Part shown: one piece after another, positions 8,395 to 17,900 of the stretch
Numbering within the stretch: position 1 is the stretch's first letter
Layout of the letters: each line of letters begins with the position of its first letter
Assembly: GCA_963824345.1 (NCBI GenBank)
Contig: CAWGOZ010000006.1
Coordinates: forward strand, 248,001-312,000
Source: Palsa-89 sp963824345
GTDB lineage: Bacteria > Acidobacteriota > Terriglobia > Bryobacterales > Bryobacteraceae
Reading direction: 5' to 3'
DNA length: 64,000 nucleotides
Made by a program: the position numbers and the translations under genes
Notes under the pieces: model-generated
Seen by the model: only the letters and a program-made list of their open reading frames with translations
Database searches by the model: none
Told to the model about the DNA's origin: nothing

Positions 8395-10314
8395 ATGAAT
8401 AATTCTAATATCAAGACCGCCGTGTTTTGGGTGGTCATCATTATGGTGGTGGTGTTGTTTTGGACCGTGGTTCACAACACCAAGGCGCGCCCGGATGCCC
8501 AGCTCTCGTACACGCAGCTGATGAACGACGTGAACGCGGGCAAGATCAAGTCGGTGAGAATCAGCGGCAACGATCTGAACGGGACATATAAGGATGACAA
8601 CCAGGAGTTGCACGCGGTGATTCCCAATGTCCATCAGAATCTGGACGACGCGATGCTAGCCAAGGGCGTGGACATCCACTACAACAAGGAAGCCGGCGGC
8701 GGGTGGGTTTCGATTTTGATTAATGCGATCCCGTTCGTGCTGCTGCTGGCGTTCTGGATCTTCATGATGCGGCAGATGCAGAGCGGTGGGAACAAAGCGC
8801 TGAGTTTCGGCAAGAGCCGCGCGCGGCTGCATTCGTCCCAGCAGAAGAAGGTGACGTTCAAGGACGTAGCGGGCGTGGAAGAAGCCAAGGAAGAGCTGCA
8901 GGAGATCATCGAGTTCCTTCGCGAGCCGCAGAAATTTCAGAAGCTTGGTGGGCGCATTCCGAAAGGCGTTTTGCTGATCGGTCCTCCGGGAACTGGCAAG
9001 ACGCTGCTGGCGCGGGCCATCGCGGGCGAGGCCAATGTTCCGTTCTTCTCGATTTCCGGATCGGATTTCGTGGAGATGTTCGTAGGCGTGGGCGCGAGCC
9101 GCGTGCGCGATCTGTTCGAACAGGGCAAGAAGAACGCGCCCTGCATCATCTTTATCGACGAAATTGACGCCGTTGGGCGGCATCGCGGAGCGGGTCTGGG
9201 CGGCGGACACGATGAACGCGAGCAGACCCTCAATCAATTGCTGGTGGAGATGGACGGTTTCGAATCCAACGAAGGCGTGATTCTGGTGGCCGCCACCAAT
9301 CGCCCGGACGTTCTGGATCCGGCGCTGCTGCGGCCCGGCCGTTTCGATCGTCGCGTGGTGGTGGGCCGTCCGGACGTGCGGGGCCGCGAGATGATTCTGC
9401 GCGTGCATACCAAGAAAATCGCCGCTGGCCGACGACGTGGATCTGTCGGTTGTGGCGCGCGGAACGCCCGGATTCGCCGGCGCGGATCTGGCAAACCTGG
9501 TGAATGAAGCCGCACTGGTGGCGGCGCGCCAGAATCGCAAAGTGGTTACGCAGTTCGATTTCGAGCTGGCCAAGGACAAGGTGATGATGGGCGTGGAGCG
9601 CAAGTCGCTGATCATCAGCGACGATGAAAAGCGCAACACCGCGTATCACGAAGCCGGACACGCGCTGGTGGCGGCCATGATTCCGGAGGCCGATCCGCTG
9701 CACAAGGTGACCATCATCCCGCGCGGCATGGCGCTGGGCTGACCATGCAGCTCCCGCTGGACGACAAGCATTCCTACAACAAGGGTTATCTGGAGGCGCA
9801 GCTCGCCATCCTGATGGCCGGCCGGATCGCCGAAGAGATTTTCATGCATCACATCACCACCGGCGCGGGCAACGATATCGAACGCGCCACCGAAATGGCC
9901 CGCAAGATGGTCTGCGAGTGGGGCATGAGCGAACTGGGACCGATGAGCTTCGGCAAGAAGGAAGAGCAGATTTTCCTGGGCCGCGAGATCGCCCAGCATC
10001 GCGACTACAGCGAAGCCACGGCGATCCTGATCGACGAACAGGTTCGCAAGCTGGTGGATCAGGGCTATGATCGCGCCCGCAAGATTATCGAAGAGCGCTC
10101 CGATGGATTGGCGCGCATCGCCGAAGCGTTGCTGGAACGCGAAGTGCTGGATGGCGCCGAAGTGAAACTGCTGATCGCGGGCGAGATTCTTCCGGCGTCC
10201 TCGCGCCCGAAGACCATGCCTCCCAACGACGGCGAGAAACAACAGGTGATTCGTCCGGAGGGCCCCAAGCCTTTGCCGGGACTGTTGGGCGGCGAGCGGC
10301 CGCAGCCCGCGTAA
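8395..10314 (+). CDS. ftsH: FtsH ATP-dependent zinc metalloprotease, broken by two single-base frameshifts
   Basis: Together the three frame segments give a complete FtsH of normal length (about 640 residues). Order: TM1 (about 8-27), periplasmic domain, TM2 (about 106-126), AAA+ module with Walker A GPPGTGKT and Walker B IIFIDEIDA, the zinc motif HEAGH and the C-terminal protease helices. One extra base near 9421 moves KKIPLADDVDLS into the next frame; one missing G near 9741 (GMALG-VTMQLP) restores the original frame. No slippery sequence suggests programmed shifting. FtsH degrades membrane and regulatory proteins and controls LpxC in many Gram-negatives. As the gene is usually essential and both errors are single bases, sequencing error is likely. 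Confidence 0.9.
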
Positions 10315-10319
10315 TAAAT

Positions 10320-10952
10320 TTGATTCCCGAATTTCCCGTCTACATTTTCGACGTGGACGGGACGCTGGTGGACTCGGCAGCCGACATCTGCGCCGCCATC
10401 CAGGGTGTCCTGGCCGGCACGTCGCAATGCAATATTAGCGATGAGGCGCTGCGGCTGTATATAGGGCGCCATCTGTACGATCTGTTCCAGGACCTGTTTC
10501 CGGAACGGTCGCGCGCTCAGATGGACGAAATGATCGCGGATTATCGCACGCGCTATGTGGCGCGAAGTCATTCGTCCACCAGGGCGTATCCAGGCATCGC
10601 GGAAGCGTTGGCTGCCCTGCCAGGGCGAAAATCCACTGCAACCACCAAAGGAACTCCCACCACACGCGCGGTGCTGGAAATGTTTGGACTGCTTCCCTAC
10701 TTCGAGCACGTCCAAGGGACCGACGGATTCCCCGCCAAGCCGGAGCCGGACGTGATCCTGGCATCGCTCAAGATTTTTGGCGTCGCGCCAGAGGAGTGCC
10801 TGTTCATCGGCGATTCACCCACCGACATGGAAGCCGGCCGGCGCGCGGGCGTCAAGACCTGCGGCGTGTTGTGGGGTTATGGACGCCAGGAAGACATGGC
10901 GCGCTGGGAGCCCGACTATTGGGCGGAGCATCCGAGCGAGCTACGCGTTTAA
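10320..10952 (+). CDS. HAD family hydrolase, phosphoglycolate phosphatase-like
   Basis: 210 residues from a TTG five bases after ftsH. Motif I is FDVDGTLVDS (residues 10-19), there is a four-helix cap, the motif III lysine lies in KPEPDV and motif IV is FIGDSPTDMEAGRRAG. This is the Gph/PpaX pattern of subfamily IA. Likely role: clearing 2-phosphoglycolate or hydrolysing another small phosphate ester in the cytoplasm; substrate not decidable from sequence. Motif II after PGRKSTATTKGTP has Thr in the expected place. Its 3' end overlaps the convergent hisA gene by 12 bp. Confidence 0.85.
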   Translation: MIPEFPVYIFDVDGTLVDSAADICAAIQGVLAGTSQCNISDEALRLYIGRHLYDLFQDLFPERSRAQMDEMIADYRTRYVARSHSSTRAYPGIAEALAALPGRKSTATTKGTPTTRAVLEMFGLLPYFEHVQGTDGFPAKPEPDVILASLKIFGVAPEECLFIGDSPTDMEAGRRAGVKTCGVLWGYGRQEDMARWEPDYWAEHPSELRV

Positions 10953-11624
10953 TAGAGCCAGCTCGTCCAGATTGAGGCGGCCCGTGTAGATGGCCATCCC
11001 GAGCGCCGCATGGATGCCGAGCTTGTGCAGTTCCCGGATTTCTTCGATGGTGGTGATACCGCCGGCCGCCGTGAGTTCGTGCCGTGTGGCCGCGCGCAGG
11101 CGCCGGAACCAGTCCAGATCGGTGCCTTCGAGCATGCCTTCTTTGTCCACATAGGTGCAGAGAAAGCCGGAGCAGTAGGGTTCCAGATGGTGCATCACTT
11201 CTTCGGCGGTGGAGTTCGTCGCTTCGCGCCAGCCGTGTGTGACCACCTTGCCTCGCTTGGAATCGAGCGCAATGATGAGACGTTCGGGACCGGCGGCATC
11301 GGCGATTTCGGCAAGCTTTTCGCGATCGAAGGCCGCGGTTCCGACGATCACCCGATACGCTCCTTGCAGGATCAGCGCGCGGGCTCGCTCGGGAGAACGA
11401 ACCCCGCCGCCCACGCGAGCGATCGCGCGCGAAGCAACCAGCTCCACCAGGGCGTCGTTGGAACCTTCTCCCATGGCCGCGTCCAGATCGATCACCTGGA
11501 TCTGCGGGAACGCACGGAACTTCTCCAGCATCTCAAGCGGCGAGCCGCCTTCCAGCGCCTTCTCGCGGCCTTGGATCAGCTGCACCACCTTGCCGTCCAT
11601 CAAATCAATGCAAGGAATAATCAC
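10941..11624 (-). CDS. hisA: HisA, ProFAR isomerase
   Basis: 227 residues, slightly short for HisA (about 240). GTG start giving MIIPCIDLMDGKVVQLIQG; the catalytic Asp8 is in PCIDL and the second Asp is in the IIALDSKRG strand. The (beta-alpha)8 half-barrel repeats end with phosphate-binding VGGGVRS and AAGGI. It isomerises ProFAR to PRFAR, the fourth step of histidine synthesis. It is the last gene of the his operon, 10 bp after hisF. A TrpF-sharing PriA form is possible in actinobacteria but nothing suggests it here. Confidence 0.95.
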   Translation of the reverse strand: MIIPCIDLMDGKVVQLIQGREKALEGGSPLEMLEKFRAFPQIQVIDLDAAMGEGSNDALVELVASRAIARVGGGVRSPERARALILQGAYRVIVGTAAFDREKLAEIADAAGPERLIIALDSKRGKVVTHGWREATNSTAEEVMHHLEPYCSGFLCTYVDKEGMLEGTDLDWFRRLRAATRHELTAAGGITTIEEIRELHKLGIHAALGMAIYTGRLNLDELALLNA

Positions 11625-11634
11625 GGGGCTATCC

Positions 11635-12399
11635 TCATGGCGCGGGCCTCACCGGAATGTTGCGCGTCTGCAAGTAGTCCTTCAAATCCTTGACCGTGTA
11701 AGTTCCGTAGTGGAAGATGGAGGCCGCGAGGGCCGCGTCGGCCGAGCCTGCGGTGAGAACGCGCTCGAAATCCTCGGGCTTCCCCGCTCCGCCGGAAGCG
11801 ATGATCGGAATGTGCGTGGTTTCCGAGACCGCGCGCGTCAGCTCGCAATCGAAGCCGGTCTGCACGCCGTCGGTGTCCATGGAGGTGAGCAGGATTTCTC
11901 CAGCGCCCAGCAGCTCGCCCTCCAGCGCCCATTCCACGGCGTCGAGGCCTTCGTCGTCGCGGCCGCCGCGAGTGAAAACATTCCAGCGATGGTCGTTGTT
12001 GCGCCGCGCGTCAATAGCTAGAACTACCGCTTGCGCTCCGAACTCCTCGCTCAGCTCGGTGATCAGCTCTCTACGTCGAACTGCCGCGGTGTTCACGCTC
12101 ACTTTATCCGCGCCCGCCATCAGGATCTTGCGCGCATCGGCCACGGATCGAATGCCGCCGCCGACCGTGAGTGGAATAAACACCTTGCGCGCGGTGCGCG
12201 CGACGACGTCGGCCATGATATCGCGGGCGTCGCTCGAAGCGGTGATGTCGAGAAACACGAGTTCGTCGGCGCCCTGGCTGTTGTAGCGCTCGGCCAGCTC
12301 CACCGGATCGCCGGCATCACGCAGTCCGACAAAGTTCACACCCTTCACCACGCGTCCGCCGGTGACATCCAGACAGGGGATGATTCGCTTAGCAAGCAT
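11635..12399 (-). CDS. hisF: HisF, imidazole glycerol phosphate synthase cyclase subunit
   Basis: 254 residues from ATG 12399 (MLAKRIIPCLDVTGGRVVKG), which is the universal HisF N-terminus; the longer upstream frame only overlaps hisH. The catalytic Asp11 (CLDV) and the second Asp in LTSMDTDGVQTGFD are present, as are the phosphate loops VGGGIRS and ASGGAG. It works with HisH to form IGP and AICAR from PRFAR and glutamine-derived ammonia. Its start overlaps the end of hisH by 11 bp, consistent with coupled synthesis of the two subunits. Confidence 0.97.
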   Translation of the reverse strand: MLAKRIIPCLDVTGGRVVKGVNFVGLRDAGDPVELAERYNSQGADELVFLDITASSDARDIMADVVARTARKVFIPLTVGGGIRSVADARKILMAGADKVSVNTAAVRRRELITELSEEFGAQAVVLAIDARRNNDHRWNVFTRGGRDDEGLDAVEWALEGELLGAGEILLTSMDTDGVQTGFDCELTRAVSETTHIPIIASGGAGKPEDFERVLTAGSADAALAASIFHYGTYTVKDLKDYLQTRNIPVRPAP

Positions 12400-12997
12400 C
12401 GACGAAGTTCTTAACGATCTGCAAGCCCAATGGTCCGGACTTCTCAGGGTGAAACTGCACTCCATGGATATTTTTAGATTCAAGCACAGCGGTATAGGGA
12501 ACCGTATAGGTGCAGGTAGCGGCCGTGGCGTCGCTTACTGGGGCATAGTAGCTGTGCGCGAAATAAAGGTAGGGATGCGGCGCAATATCGGCTAGCAATT
12601 TCGCGCCGTTGCGCGGCTCGGCACTGGGATCAATCCGGTTCCATCCCATGTGCGGCACGCGCGCGCTGGCCGAGAATCGCCGGATTTCGCCTTTGAACAA
12701 TCCCAAGCCGCGCTCCCCGGGCGCCTCTTCGCTCGATTCGAATAACGCCTGGAGACCCAGGCAGATTCCGAGAAACGGAATGCCGGACCGGATGCGCTCG
12801 ACCAGCGCCGCGCGGACTTGCATTTGATCCAGTGCGCGCATCATTTGTCCGAAGTGCCCTACACCGGGCAAAATGATCTTCGTCGCTCGGCTCAGCGCAG
12901 CGGCATCGTGTATCAACTCATACTCGGCCCCGATTTCGCCGAGCGTGTTTTGCACCGAGCGGAGATTACCCGCGCCGTAATCGAGGATGCTGATCAC
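12389..12997 (-). CDS. hisH: HisH, glutamine amidotransferase subunit of IGP synthase
   Basis: 202 residues from the GTG at 12997 (VISILDYGAGNLRSV), which overlaps the hisB stop codon as GTGA. Class I amidotransferase: nucleophile Cys in FLGICLGLQ, and the His-Glu pair in VQFHPEKSG. It supplies ammonia through the HisF barrel. An upstream ATG would add 27 residues inside hisB with no family match, so I reject it. Confidence 0.96.
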   Translation of the reverse strand: MISILDYGAGNLRSVQNTLGEIGAEYELIHDAAALSRATKIILPGVGHFGQMMRALDQMQVRAALVERIRSGIPFLGICLGLQALFESSEEAPGERGLGLFKGEIRRFSASARVPHMGWNRIDPSAEPRNGAKLLADIAPHPYLYFAHSYYAPVSDATAATCTYTVPYTAVLESKNIHGVQFHPEKSGPLGLQIVKNFVDAC

Positions 12998-13581
12998 AGA
13001 AGCCCCTTGGTGGACGGCAGTTGCTCCTTCAGGCGCGCGTCCTTGGAACAAGCGTAACGCAAGGCGCGCGCGAAACATTTGAAGATGGCTTCGATCTTGT
13101 GATGATTCGAGCGGCCATACAACACTTTCGCGTGCAGGTTGGCCCCGGCGTGATTAACGAAGCCGCCGAAGAAATCTTCCACCAGTTCGCTCTGAAGATC
13201 GCCCACCAGGCGAATCTTCACCTTGTCGTCGAATACCAGCGCGGGACGGCCGCCCAAATCGAGAGCCACCACCGCCAGCGTCTCGTCCATCGTCATCACG
13301 AAATATCCGGCGCGATTGATGCCCTTGCGATCGCCGAGCGCCTTGGAAACCAGTTGCCCGAGCACGATGCCCACATCCTCCACCGTATGATGTTGATCGA
13401 CGTCCAGATCGCCGGCCGCGTTCAACTTGAGATCGAATCCGCCATGTTTGGTAAAAAGCTCCAGCATGTGGTCGAGGAATCGAATACCGGTCGAGATCTC
13501 GTAGCGGCCGCGGCCTTCGAGTTTTAGCGACCCGATAATCTGCGTCTCCTTGGTGACGCGGCGAACGCTAGCCGATCTCAT
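12994..13581 (-). CDS. hisB: HisB, imidazoleglycerol-phosphate dehydratase
   Basis: 195 residues, the normal length of the monofunctional enzyme. The metal-binding motifs are seen: LDHMLELFTKHGGFDL, DLDVDQHHTVEDVGIVLGQ and the repeat-half motif YGRSNHHKIEAIFKC. It dehydrates IGP to imidazole acetol phosphate. There is no N-terminal histidinol-phosphatase domain as in E. coli HisB, so that step needs another protein; the HAD gene immediately upstream, overlapping by 14 bp, is the obvious candidate. Confidence 0.97.
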   Translation of the reverse strand: MRSASVRRVTKETQIIGSLKLEGRGRYEISTGIRFLDHMLELFTKHGGFDLKLNAAGDLDVDQHHTVEDVGIVLGQLVSKALGDRKGINRAGYFVMTMDETLAVVALDLGGRPALVFDDKVKIRLVGDLQSELVEDFFGGFVNHAGANLHAKVLYGRSNHHKIEAIFKCFARALRYACSKDARLKEQLPSTKGLL

Positions 13582-14245
13582 TAATGTCCTCGATCACCTG
13601 GATGGCGCCTTCCAGTTGCAAAAGCGCCACCAGTTCCTCACGGCGCGGGCTGCGGCGCGCGGCAACGCCGATGAATGGTACGTACGCGGCCTTGGCGCAA
13701 CGCGCGTCGTCCACCGTATCGCCGATGTACAGCAGCTTTTTGGCGGGATCGAGCGCGGCAATCTTCAGCAAGCCGTCGGGCGCGGGCTTTTCGCGCTCCA
13801 CATCGTCGGCCGTAACCAGCAGGAAGCGGTCGCGCAATCCCTCGCGCCGCAGAGTGATCTCCGCTTCTTCGGTGGTGCGCCCGGTGAAGATTGCAAACTC
13901 GAATTTCTCCGCCAGGCGATCCAGCAAGCCATCGCGCGGAATCCAACGCTCGCGATGGATCATGCCTTGATCGAGAAACAGGTAATTGAAATATTGGACG
14001 ATGTCGGCGTAAGGAATTTCGACGCCCAGGTCGCGGCAAATCTTCTGCGATAACAGCCAATCGTTATTCCAGCCGCCTTGATTCTTATATTCCTGAATTG
14101 ACTCGCGCGTAATCGTACTCCCCGTGAACTGTTTCACGGTAAGCACCACCGTTTCGCGATATGATTCGCTGACCTCCACCAGCACGCCGTCCATATCGAA
14201 CACCAGCATTTGCCCTCGCTGGCTTCCCAAGAGTGAATCGCTCAC
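13568..14245 (-). CDS. HAD family phosphatase inside his operon (candidate histidinol-phosphatase)
   Basis: 225 residues from a GTG overlapping the hisC stop by 4 bp. HAD motifs: FDMDGVLVEVS (motif I), IFTGRTTEEAE (motif II), KPAPDG (motif III Lys) and YIGDTVDDARCA (motif IV). It resembles the subfamily IA hypothetical group that is found beside or fused to his genes in other phyla. Position between hisC and hisB, with overlaps on both sides, and absence of any other HisN or HisB phosphatase in the operon make histidinol-phosphate a good inferred substrate. The activity itself is not demonstrated. Confidence 0.85.
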   Translation of the reverse strand: MSDSLLGSQRGQMLVFDMDGVLVEVSESYRETVVLTVKQFTGSTITRESIQEYKNQGGWNNDWLLSQKICRDLGVEIPYADIVQYFNYLFLDQGMIHRERWIPRDGLLDRLAEKFEFAIFTGRTTEEAEITLRREGLRDRFLLVTADDVEREKPAPDGLLKIAALDPAKKLLYIGDTVDDARCAKAAYVPFIGVAARRSPRREELVALLQLEGAIQVIEDINEIG

Positions 14246-15336
14246 CAGATTTGCTCCAATTCGGAAAGAAATTGCCGGATCTGATCGCGCGTGCCCACCG
14301 TCACCCGGACGCAGCCTGAGATCTCGTAGCTCCGGTCGCGCACCAGCACACCACGGCGGCGCAGTTCGTCGCGCACCGGGATGGCTCGCTTGCCGGCTTC
14401 GAACAGCACAAAATTTGCGTTGCTTTCGTAGTACGGGATACCGAGCTTTTCGAACCCGACATAGAGCAGTTCGCGCGCGGCCAACACCTCGGTCACGTAT
14501 TTTTCGACATACGACTTGTCCTGAATGGCCGCGTGCGCCGCCAGCGTCGCCACGGTGTTCACGCTGTACGGCGATTGCGCCTTGTGAAGAAACTCCACAT
14601 TCCCGGACTGGGAAAACAGGCAGCCCAGGCGCATGGCGGCCATGCCATAGACCTTCGAGAACGTGCGGCTCACAAACAGATTCGGATGATCGTTGAGCAA
14701 GGGTAGCGCCGTCACGCCCGAGAATTCGTAATAGGCTTCGTCGATCAGAACGGCGGCGTTGGAAGCTTTTTCCAAAATCCGCTGGATGCCCGCGCGCGAC
14801 GTTCCGGTTCCGGTGGGATTGTTGGGATTCGCAATGAGGATGGCACGCGTGGACGGCCGAATCGCGTCCAGCAGTTCTTCCAGCGGGAACGCCAGTTTTT
14901 GCGCGCGATACGGAATCTCGCGAATGCTGGCGCCGGCCAGTTCGGCGTAGAAACGATACATGGCGTATGACGGCCGCAACAGCAGCACCTCGCCGCCATT
15001 GTCGATGTAGGTGTTGACGAGTACCTGAATCGCCTCGTCCGTTCCGTTGGTGAGGATAAAGTCGTCCGGCTCGACAGCGAAGAAATCGGCCAATCCCCGT
15101 TTGATCTCGCCATACTCGGGATAGACGGCGAGCCCGGCTGGGCTCAAATGCTCACGAAGATATTCGATCACTTTCGGAGACGCGCCCACGGTATTTTCGT
15201 TGAAATCCAGGCGCAGTTTGCCGGCGCGCCCTCCGGTGGGCGGCGCATACGGCGCCATCTTGAGCACCGCGTCGCGCGGCTGCAGCACGCCGGGAGGCAG
15301 GTCGATTTTCCTATTTGCCAAGCCGCACCTCGGCAC
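14242..15336 (-). CDS. hisC: HisC, histidinol-phosphate aminotransferase
   Basis: 364 residues of fold-type I aminotransferase: LDFNENTVGASPKV near the N-terminus, ANPNNPTGT, DEAYYEFSG and the PLP-lysine motif SRTFSKVYGMAAMRLG, then the C-terminal Arg in GCVRVTVGT. It moves an amino group from glutamate to imidazole acetol phosphate. GTG at 15336 is used, overlapping the hisD stop; a TTG at 15321 with AGGTG upstream is an alternative start. Confidence 0.95.
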   Translation of the reverse strand: MPRCGLANRKIDLPPGVLQPRDAVLKMAPYAPPTGGRAGKLRLDFNENTVGASPKVIEYLREHLSPAGLAVYPEYGEIKRGLADFFAVEPDDFILTNGTDEAIQVLVNTYIDNGGEVLLLRPSYAMYRFYAELAGASIREIPYRAQKLAFPLEELLDAIRPSTRAILIANPNNPTGTGTSRAGIQRILEKASNAAVLIDEAYYEFSGVTALPLLNDHPNLFVSRTFSKVYGMAAMRLGCLFSQSGNVEFLHKAQSPYSVNTVATLAAHAAIQDKSYVEKYVTEVLAARELLYVGFEKLGIPYYESNANFVLFEAGKRAIPVRDELRRRGVLVRDRSYEISGCVRVTVGTRDQIRQFLSELEQIW

Positions 15337-16558
15337 CTAAACGAAACTCTACGGAACGCGCATGCGCTTCCAAGCCTTCCGCGCGCGCCAGCGTAGTAAT
15401 CGCGGGCGCAAGCTGCCGAAGACCATTCGAACTCAGCTCCTGTACCGAGATCACCTTCACGAAATCGGCGGACGAAAGACCGCCGCGCATCCGCGCCGCG
15501 CCCGAGGTGGGAAGCACATGATTGGGTCCGGTGGCGTAATCGCCCGCGGCTTCGGGACTGTTCGGACCCACGAAAATGCTGCCCGCATGCTGGATCTTCG
15601 GAAGCAGGGCCTCGTCATAGATCGCAAGATGCTCCGGCGCGAGCCGGTTCGACGCTTCGACAGCCGCATCCAGGGACGGGCACAGGATCGCGGCGCTGTT
15701 GTTGCGTATTGCCTCGCAGGCCACCGCGGCAGTCGGCAGCGATTCAAGTTGTCGCGCTACTTCGAGAGCCACGCGCTCGGCCAGCGTTCGCGAGGTGGTC
15801 AGAAGAATCGATGACGCTTCGACATCGTGCTCGGCCTGCGCGAGCATGTCGGCCGCGATGTACCGGGGGTCGCCGTCATCGGCAATGATGACGATCTCCG
15901 TGGGGCCGGCCACAAAATCGATTCCGACTTCGCCTGCGAGCAATTTCTTGGCGGCGGCGACGTAAATATTTCCAGGGCCTACAATACGGTCTACCTTAGG
16001 AACCGTCGCCGTCCCGAAGGCCAGCGCCGCGATGGCTTGGGCGCCGCCGATGCGAAAGATTTTCTCAACCCCAAGAAAATTCGCCGCCGCGAGAATTTCA
16101 GGGCTGGGATGCGGGGAGCTAACGCAAATGGTCCGCACTCCCGCGGCTTGTGCGGGAATGACCGTCATCAGCAGCGTGGACGGAAGCGGATAGCGGCCCG
16201 CCGGAATATAGGCGCCCATCGATTCCAGCGGGCGCACGATGCACCCCAACCTTCGGCCATCCGGAAACTCAAGCCGGATTTCGCGGGGCAGCTGCAGCTC
16301 GGCGTACTCGCGTATGTTTGCCGCGGCCGTCTGGAGGGCCGAGCGAAACTCAGGCGATACAAGCGGCTGCGCCGTGGAAACCGTCAAACTGTCGTCGCTT
16401 AGGTGGTCGAACTTCCGCGCGTATTCGAGCACCGCCTGGTCGCCGCGCTTGCGCACTGCGTCCAAAATCGGCGCGACTACTTGTTCGGCCTCGGCCAGCC
16501 GGACCGCTTTGCGCGTGATAAAGCTCTGAGCGTCGACCAATGGAAGGATTCGAAGCAT
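15311..16558 (-). CDS. hisD: HisD, histidinol dehydrogenase
   Basis: 415 residues, normal length. Family signatures include GRYPLPSTLLMTVIPAQAAG, RIGGAQAIAALAFGT, VGPGNIYVAAAKK, and the zinc and catalytic region FVAGPTEIVIIAD ... AQAEHD with the later NRLAPEHLAIY. It carries out the two NAD-dependent oxidations from histidinol to histidine. It lies 18 bp after hisG and overlaps hisC. Confidence 0.97.
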   Translation of the reverse strand: MLRILPLVDAQSFITRKAVRLAEAEQVVAPILDAVRKRGDQAVLEYARKFDHLSDDSLTVSTAQPLVSPEFRSALQTAAANIREYAELQLPREIRLEFPDGRRLGCIVRPLESMGAYIPAGRYPLPSTLLMTVIPAQAAGVRTICVSSPHPSPEILAAANFLGVEKIFRIGGAQAIAALAFGTATVPKVDRIVGPGNIYVAAAKKLLAGEVGIDFVAGPTEIVIIADDGDPRYIAADMLAQAEHDVEASSILLTTSRTLAERVALEVARQLESLPTAAVACEAIRNNSAAILCPSLDAAVEASNRLAPEHLAIYDEALLPKIQHAGSIFVGPNSPEAAGDYATGPNHVLPTSGAARMRGGLSSADFVKVISVQELSSNGLRQLAPAITTLARAEGLEAHARSVEFRLGAEVRLGK

Positions 16559-16576
16559 CTTGGTTGCGATCCCCGG

Positions 16577-17446
16577 TTACATCACGATCTTGTTCAACGG
16601 ATACTCGACGATTCCCTGCCCGCCGGCTTCCTTGAGCCGCGGGATAATGTTGCGCACGGTGATCTCTTCCAGGATGGTGTGAACCGCCACCCATTGGTCA
16701 TCGCTGAGATTGGAGATGGTCGGCTTTTTGAGCGCCGGAAGAATACCCAGGACAGCTGGCAAGCACTCTTTGCGCACGTTGAGCATCAAGCCCACCCGGC
16801 CCAGCGCATTGATGGCGCCGTCCAGCAGCAGGTGAATGTCTTCCATTTTCCGCCGCTTCAGAGCGTCCTTCCATGAATCGACATTGGCGATGAACTGCGT
16901 GTTCGACTCGAGCACCGTCTCGACGATGCGCAGTTTGTTGGCGCGCAGCGAGGACCCGGTTTCGGTCACTTCCACGATGGCGTCGGCCAGCACCGGCGGT
17001 TTCACTTCGGTGGCGCCCCAGCTAAATTCCACCTTGGCCGTCACGCCGTTCTTCGCGAGATAGCGCCGGGTGGTGGACACCAGTTCCGTGGCGATAATCT
17101 TGCCCTCCAGATCTTTGACGCTCTGAAAGGGCGACGCTTCGGGCACGGCCAGCACCCAGCGCACTTTGCCGAAGCTCTGCTTGGCGTAGATCAAATCGGC
17201 CACGGCATGCACTTGCGCTTCACTTTCCTCGATCCAGTCGCGCCCCGTGAGCCCTGCGTCCAGGACGCCGTCTTCGACATAGCGGGCCATTTCTTGAGCG
17301 CGGATCATCATGCACTCGATCTCCGGGTCGTCGATGGCGGGGAAATAGGATCGCGAACTGGTGGTGATGTTGAAGCCGGCGCGGCGGAACAAGTCGATGG
17401 TCGCGTTTTCGAGGCTCCCCTTGGGAATGCCCAGCTTGATTTTCAC
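16577..17446 (-). CDS. hisG: HisG, ATP phosphoribosyltransferase (long form)
   Basis: 289 residues, the long hexameric form: two catalytic half-domains (KLGIPKGSLENATIDLF ... GLTGRDW; ATELVSTTRRYL ... DAIVEVTETGSSLRAN) and a C-terminal ACT-like regulatory domain from about residue 215. The long form does not need HisZ, and none is present. It catalyses the committed step, PRPP plus ATP, and is normally inhibited by histidine through the C-terminal domain. Start overlaps the hisI stop by 4 bp. Confidence 0.96.
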   Translation of the reverse strand: MKIKLGIPKGSLENATIDLFRRAGFNITTSSRSYFPAIDDPEIECMMIRAQEMARYVEDGVLDAGLTGRDWIEESEAQVHAVADLIYAKQSFGKVRWVLAVPEASPFQSVKDLEGKIIATELVSTTRRYLAKNGVTAKVEFSWGATEVKPPVLADAIVEVTETGSSLRANKLRIVETVLESNTQFIANVDSWKDALKRRKMEDIHLLLDGAINALGRVGLMLNVRKECLPAVLGILPALKKPTISNLSDDQWVAVHTILEEITVRNIIPRLKEAGGQGIVEYPLNKIVM

Positions 17447-17835
17447 GATTTGCTCCCTGGCTTAGTCACATAGACCGTTGCCGGATCGTAGGCGCGCGGT
17501 TCGGATTCGGCCCATTCGCCGTGATCGAGTTGGCGGAAGAAGCAGCTTTGGTACCCTTCGTGGCAAACGCCGGGACCCAGCGCGTCCACTTGGATGAGCA
17601 GGGCGTCCAGGTCGCAATCCGCCGCTATATTCTTCACCACCAGCTTGTGTCCGGATGATTCGCCCTTAAGCCAAAGCTTGTTGCGCGAACGGCTGAAGAA
17701 GGTGGCGTAACCGGTTTCGACGGTCCGGCGGAAAGCCTCTTCGTTCATAAAACCGACCATCAGGACGCGGCCCGTGGCCTGATCTTGAATGACGGCGGTG
17801 ACGAGGCCGTTGAGCTTGCTGAAATCGAGATTCAT
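17443..17835 (-). CDS. hisI: HisI, phosphoribosyl-AMP cyclohydrolase
   Basis: 130 residues, the size of a stand-alone cyclohydrolase with no HisE domain. Zinc and magnesium site residues are in DCDLDALLIQVDALGPGVCHEGYQSCFF, and WLKGESSGH is the substrate loop. It opens the adenine ring of PR-AMP. It is the first structural gene after the attenuator. No hisE (PR-ATP pyrophosphatase) is found in this window, so that activity must be encoded elsewhere. Confidence 0.96.
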   Translation of the reverse strand: MNLDFSKLNGLVTAVIQDQATGRVLMVGFMNEEAFRRTVETGYATFFSRSRNKLWLKGESSGHKLVVKNIAADCDLDALLIQVDALGPGVCHEGYQSCFFRQLDHGEWAESEPRAYDPATVYVTKPGSKS

Positions 17836-17848
17836 GTGTCCATACCAA

Positions 17849-17878
17849 TAAAAACGCCCGCCAAACGATCGGCGGGCG
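17849..17878 (-). terminator. Intrinsic terminator of the his leader (attenuator)
   Basis: On the minus strand an 8-bp perfect G+C stem (arms 17871-17878 and 17855-17862) with an 8-base loop is followed by GTTTTTATT. It lies between the leader peptide and hisI. An alternative pairing uses 17907-17913 (GGCGGCG) with 17875-17881 (TGCCGCC); it shares bases with the terminator arm, so the two structures exclude each other. Confidence 0.8.
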
Positions 17879-17900
17879 GCAAGTTCACTTCAGAAATTCG

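Noticed and set aside
8395..10314. Programmed frameshifting in ftsH
   Set aside because: Neither shift site has a slippery heptamer or a following structure that I can see, and the shifts are +1 and -1 in conserved coding sequence.
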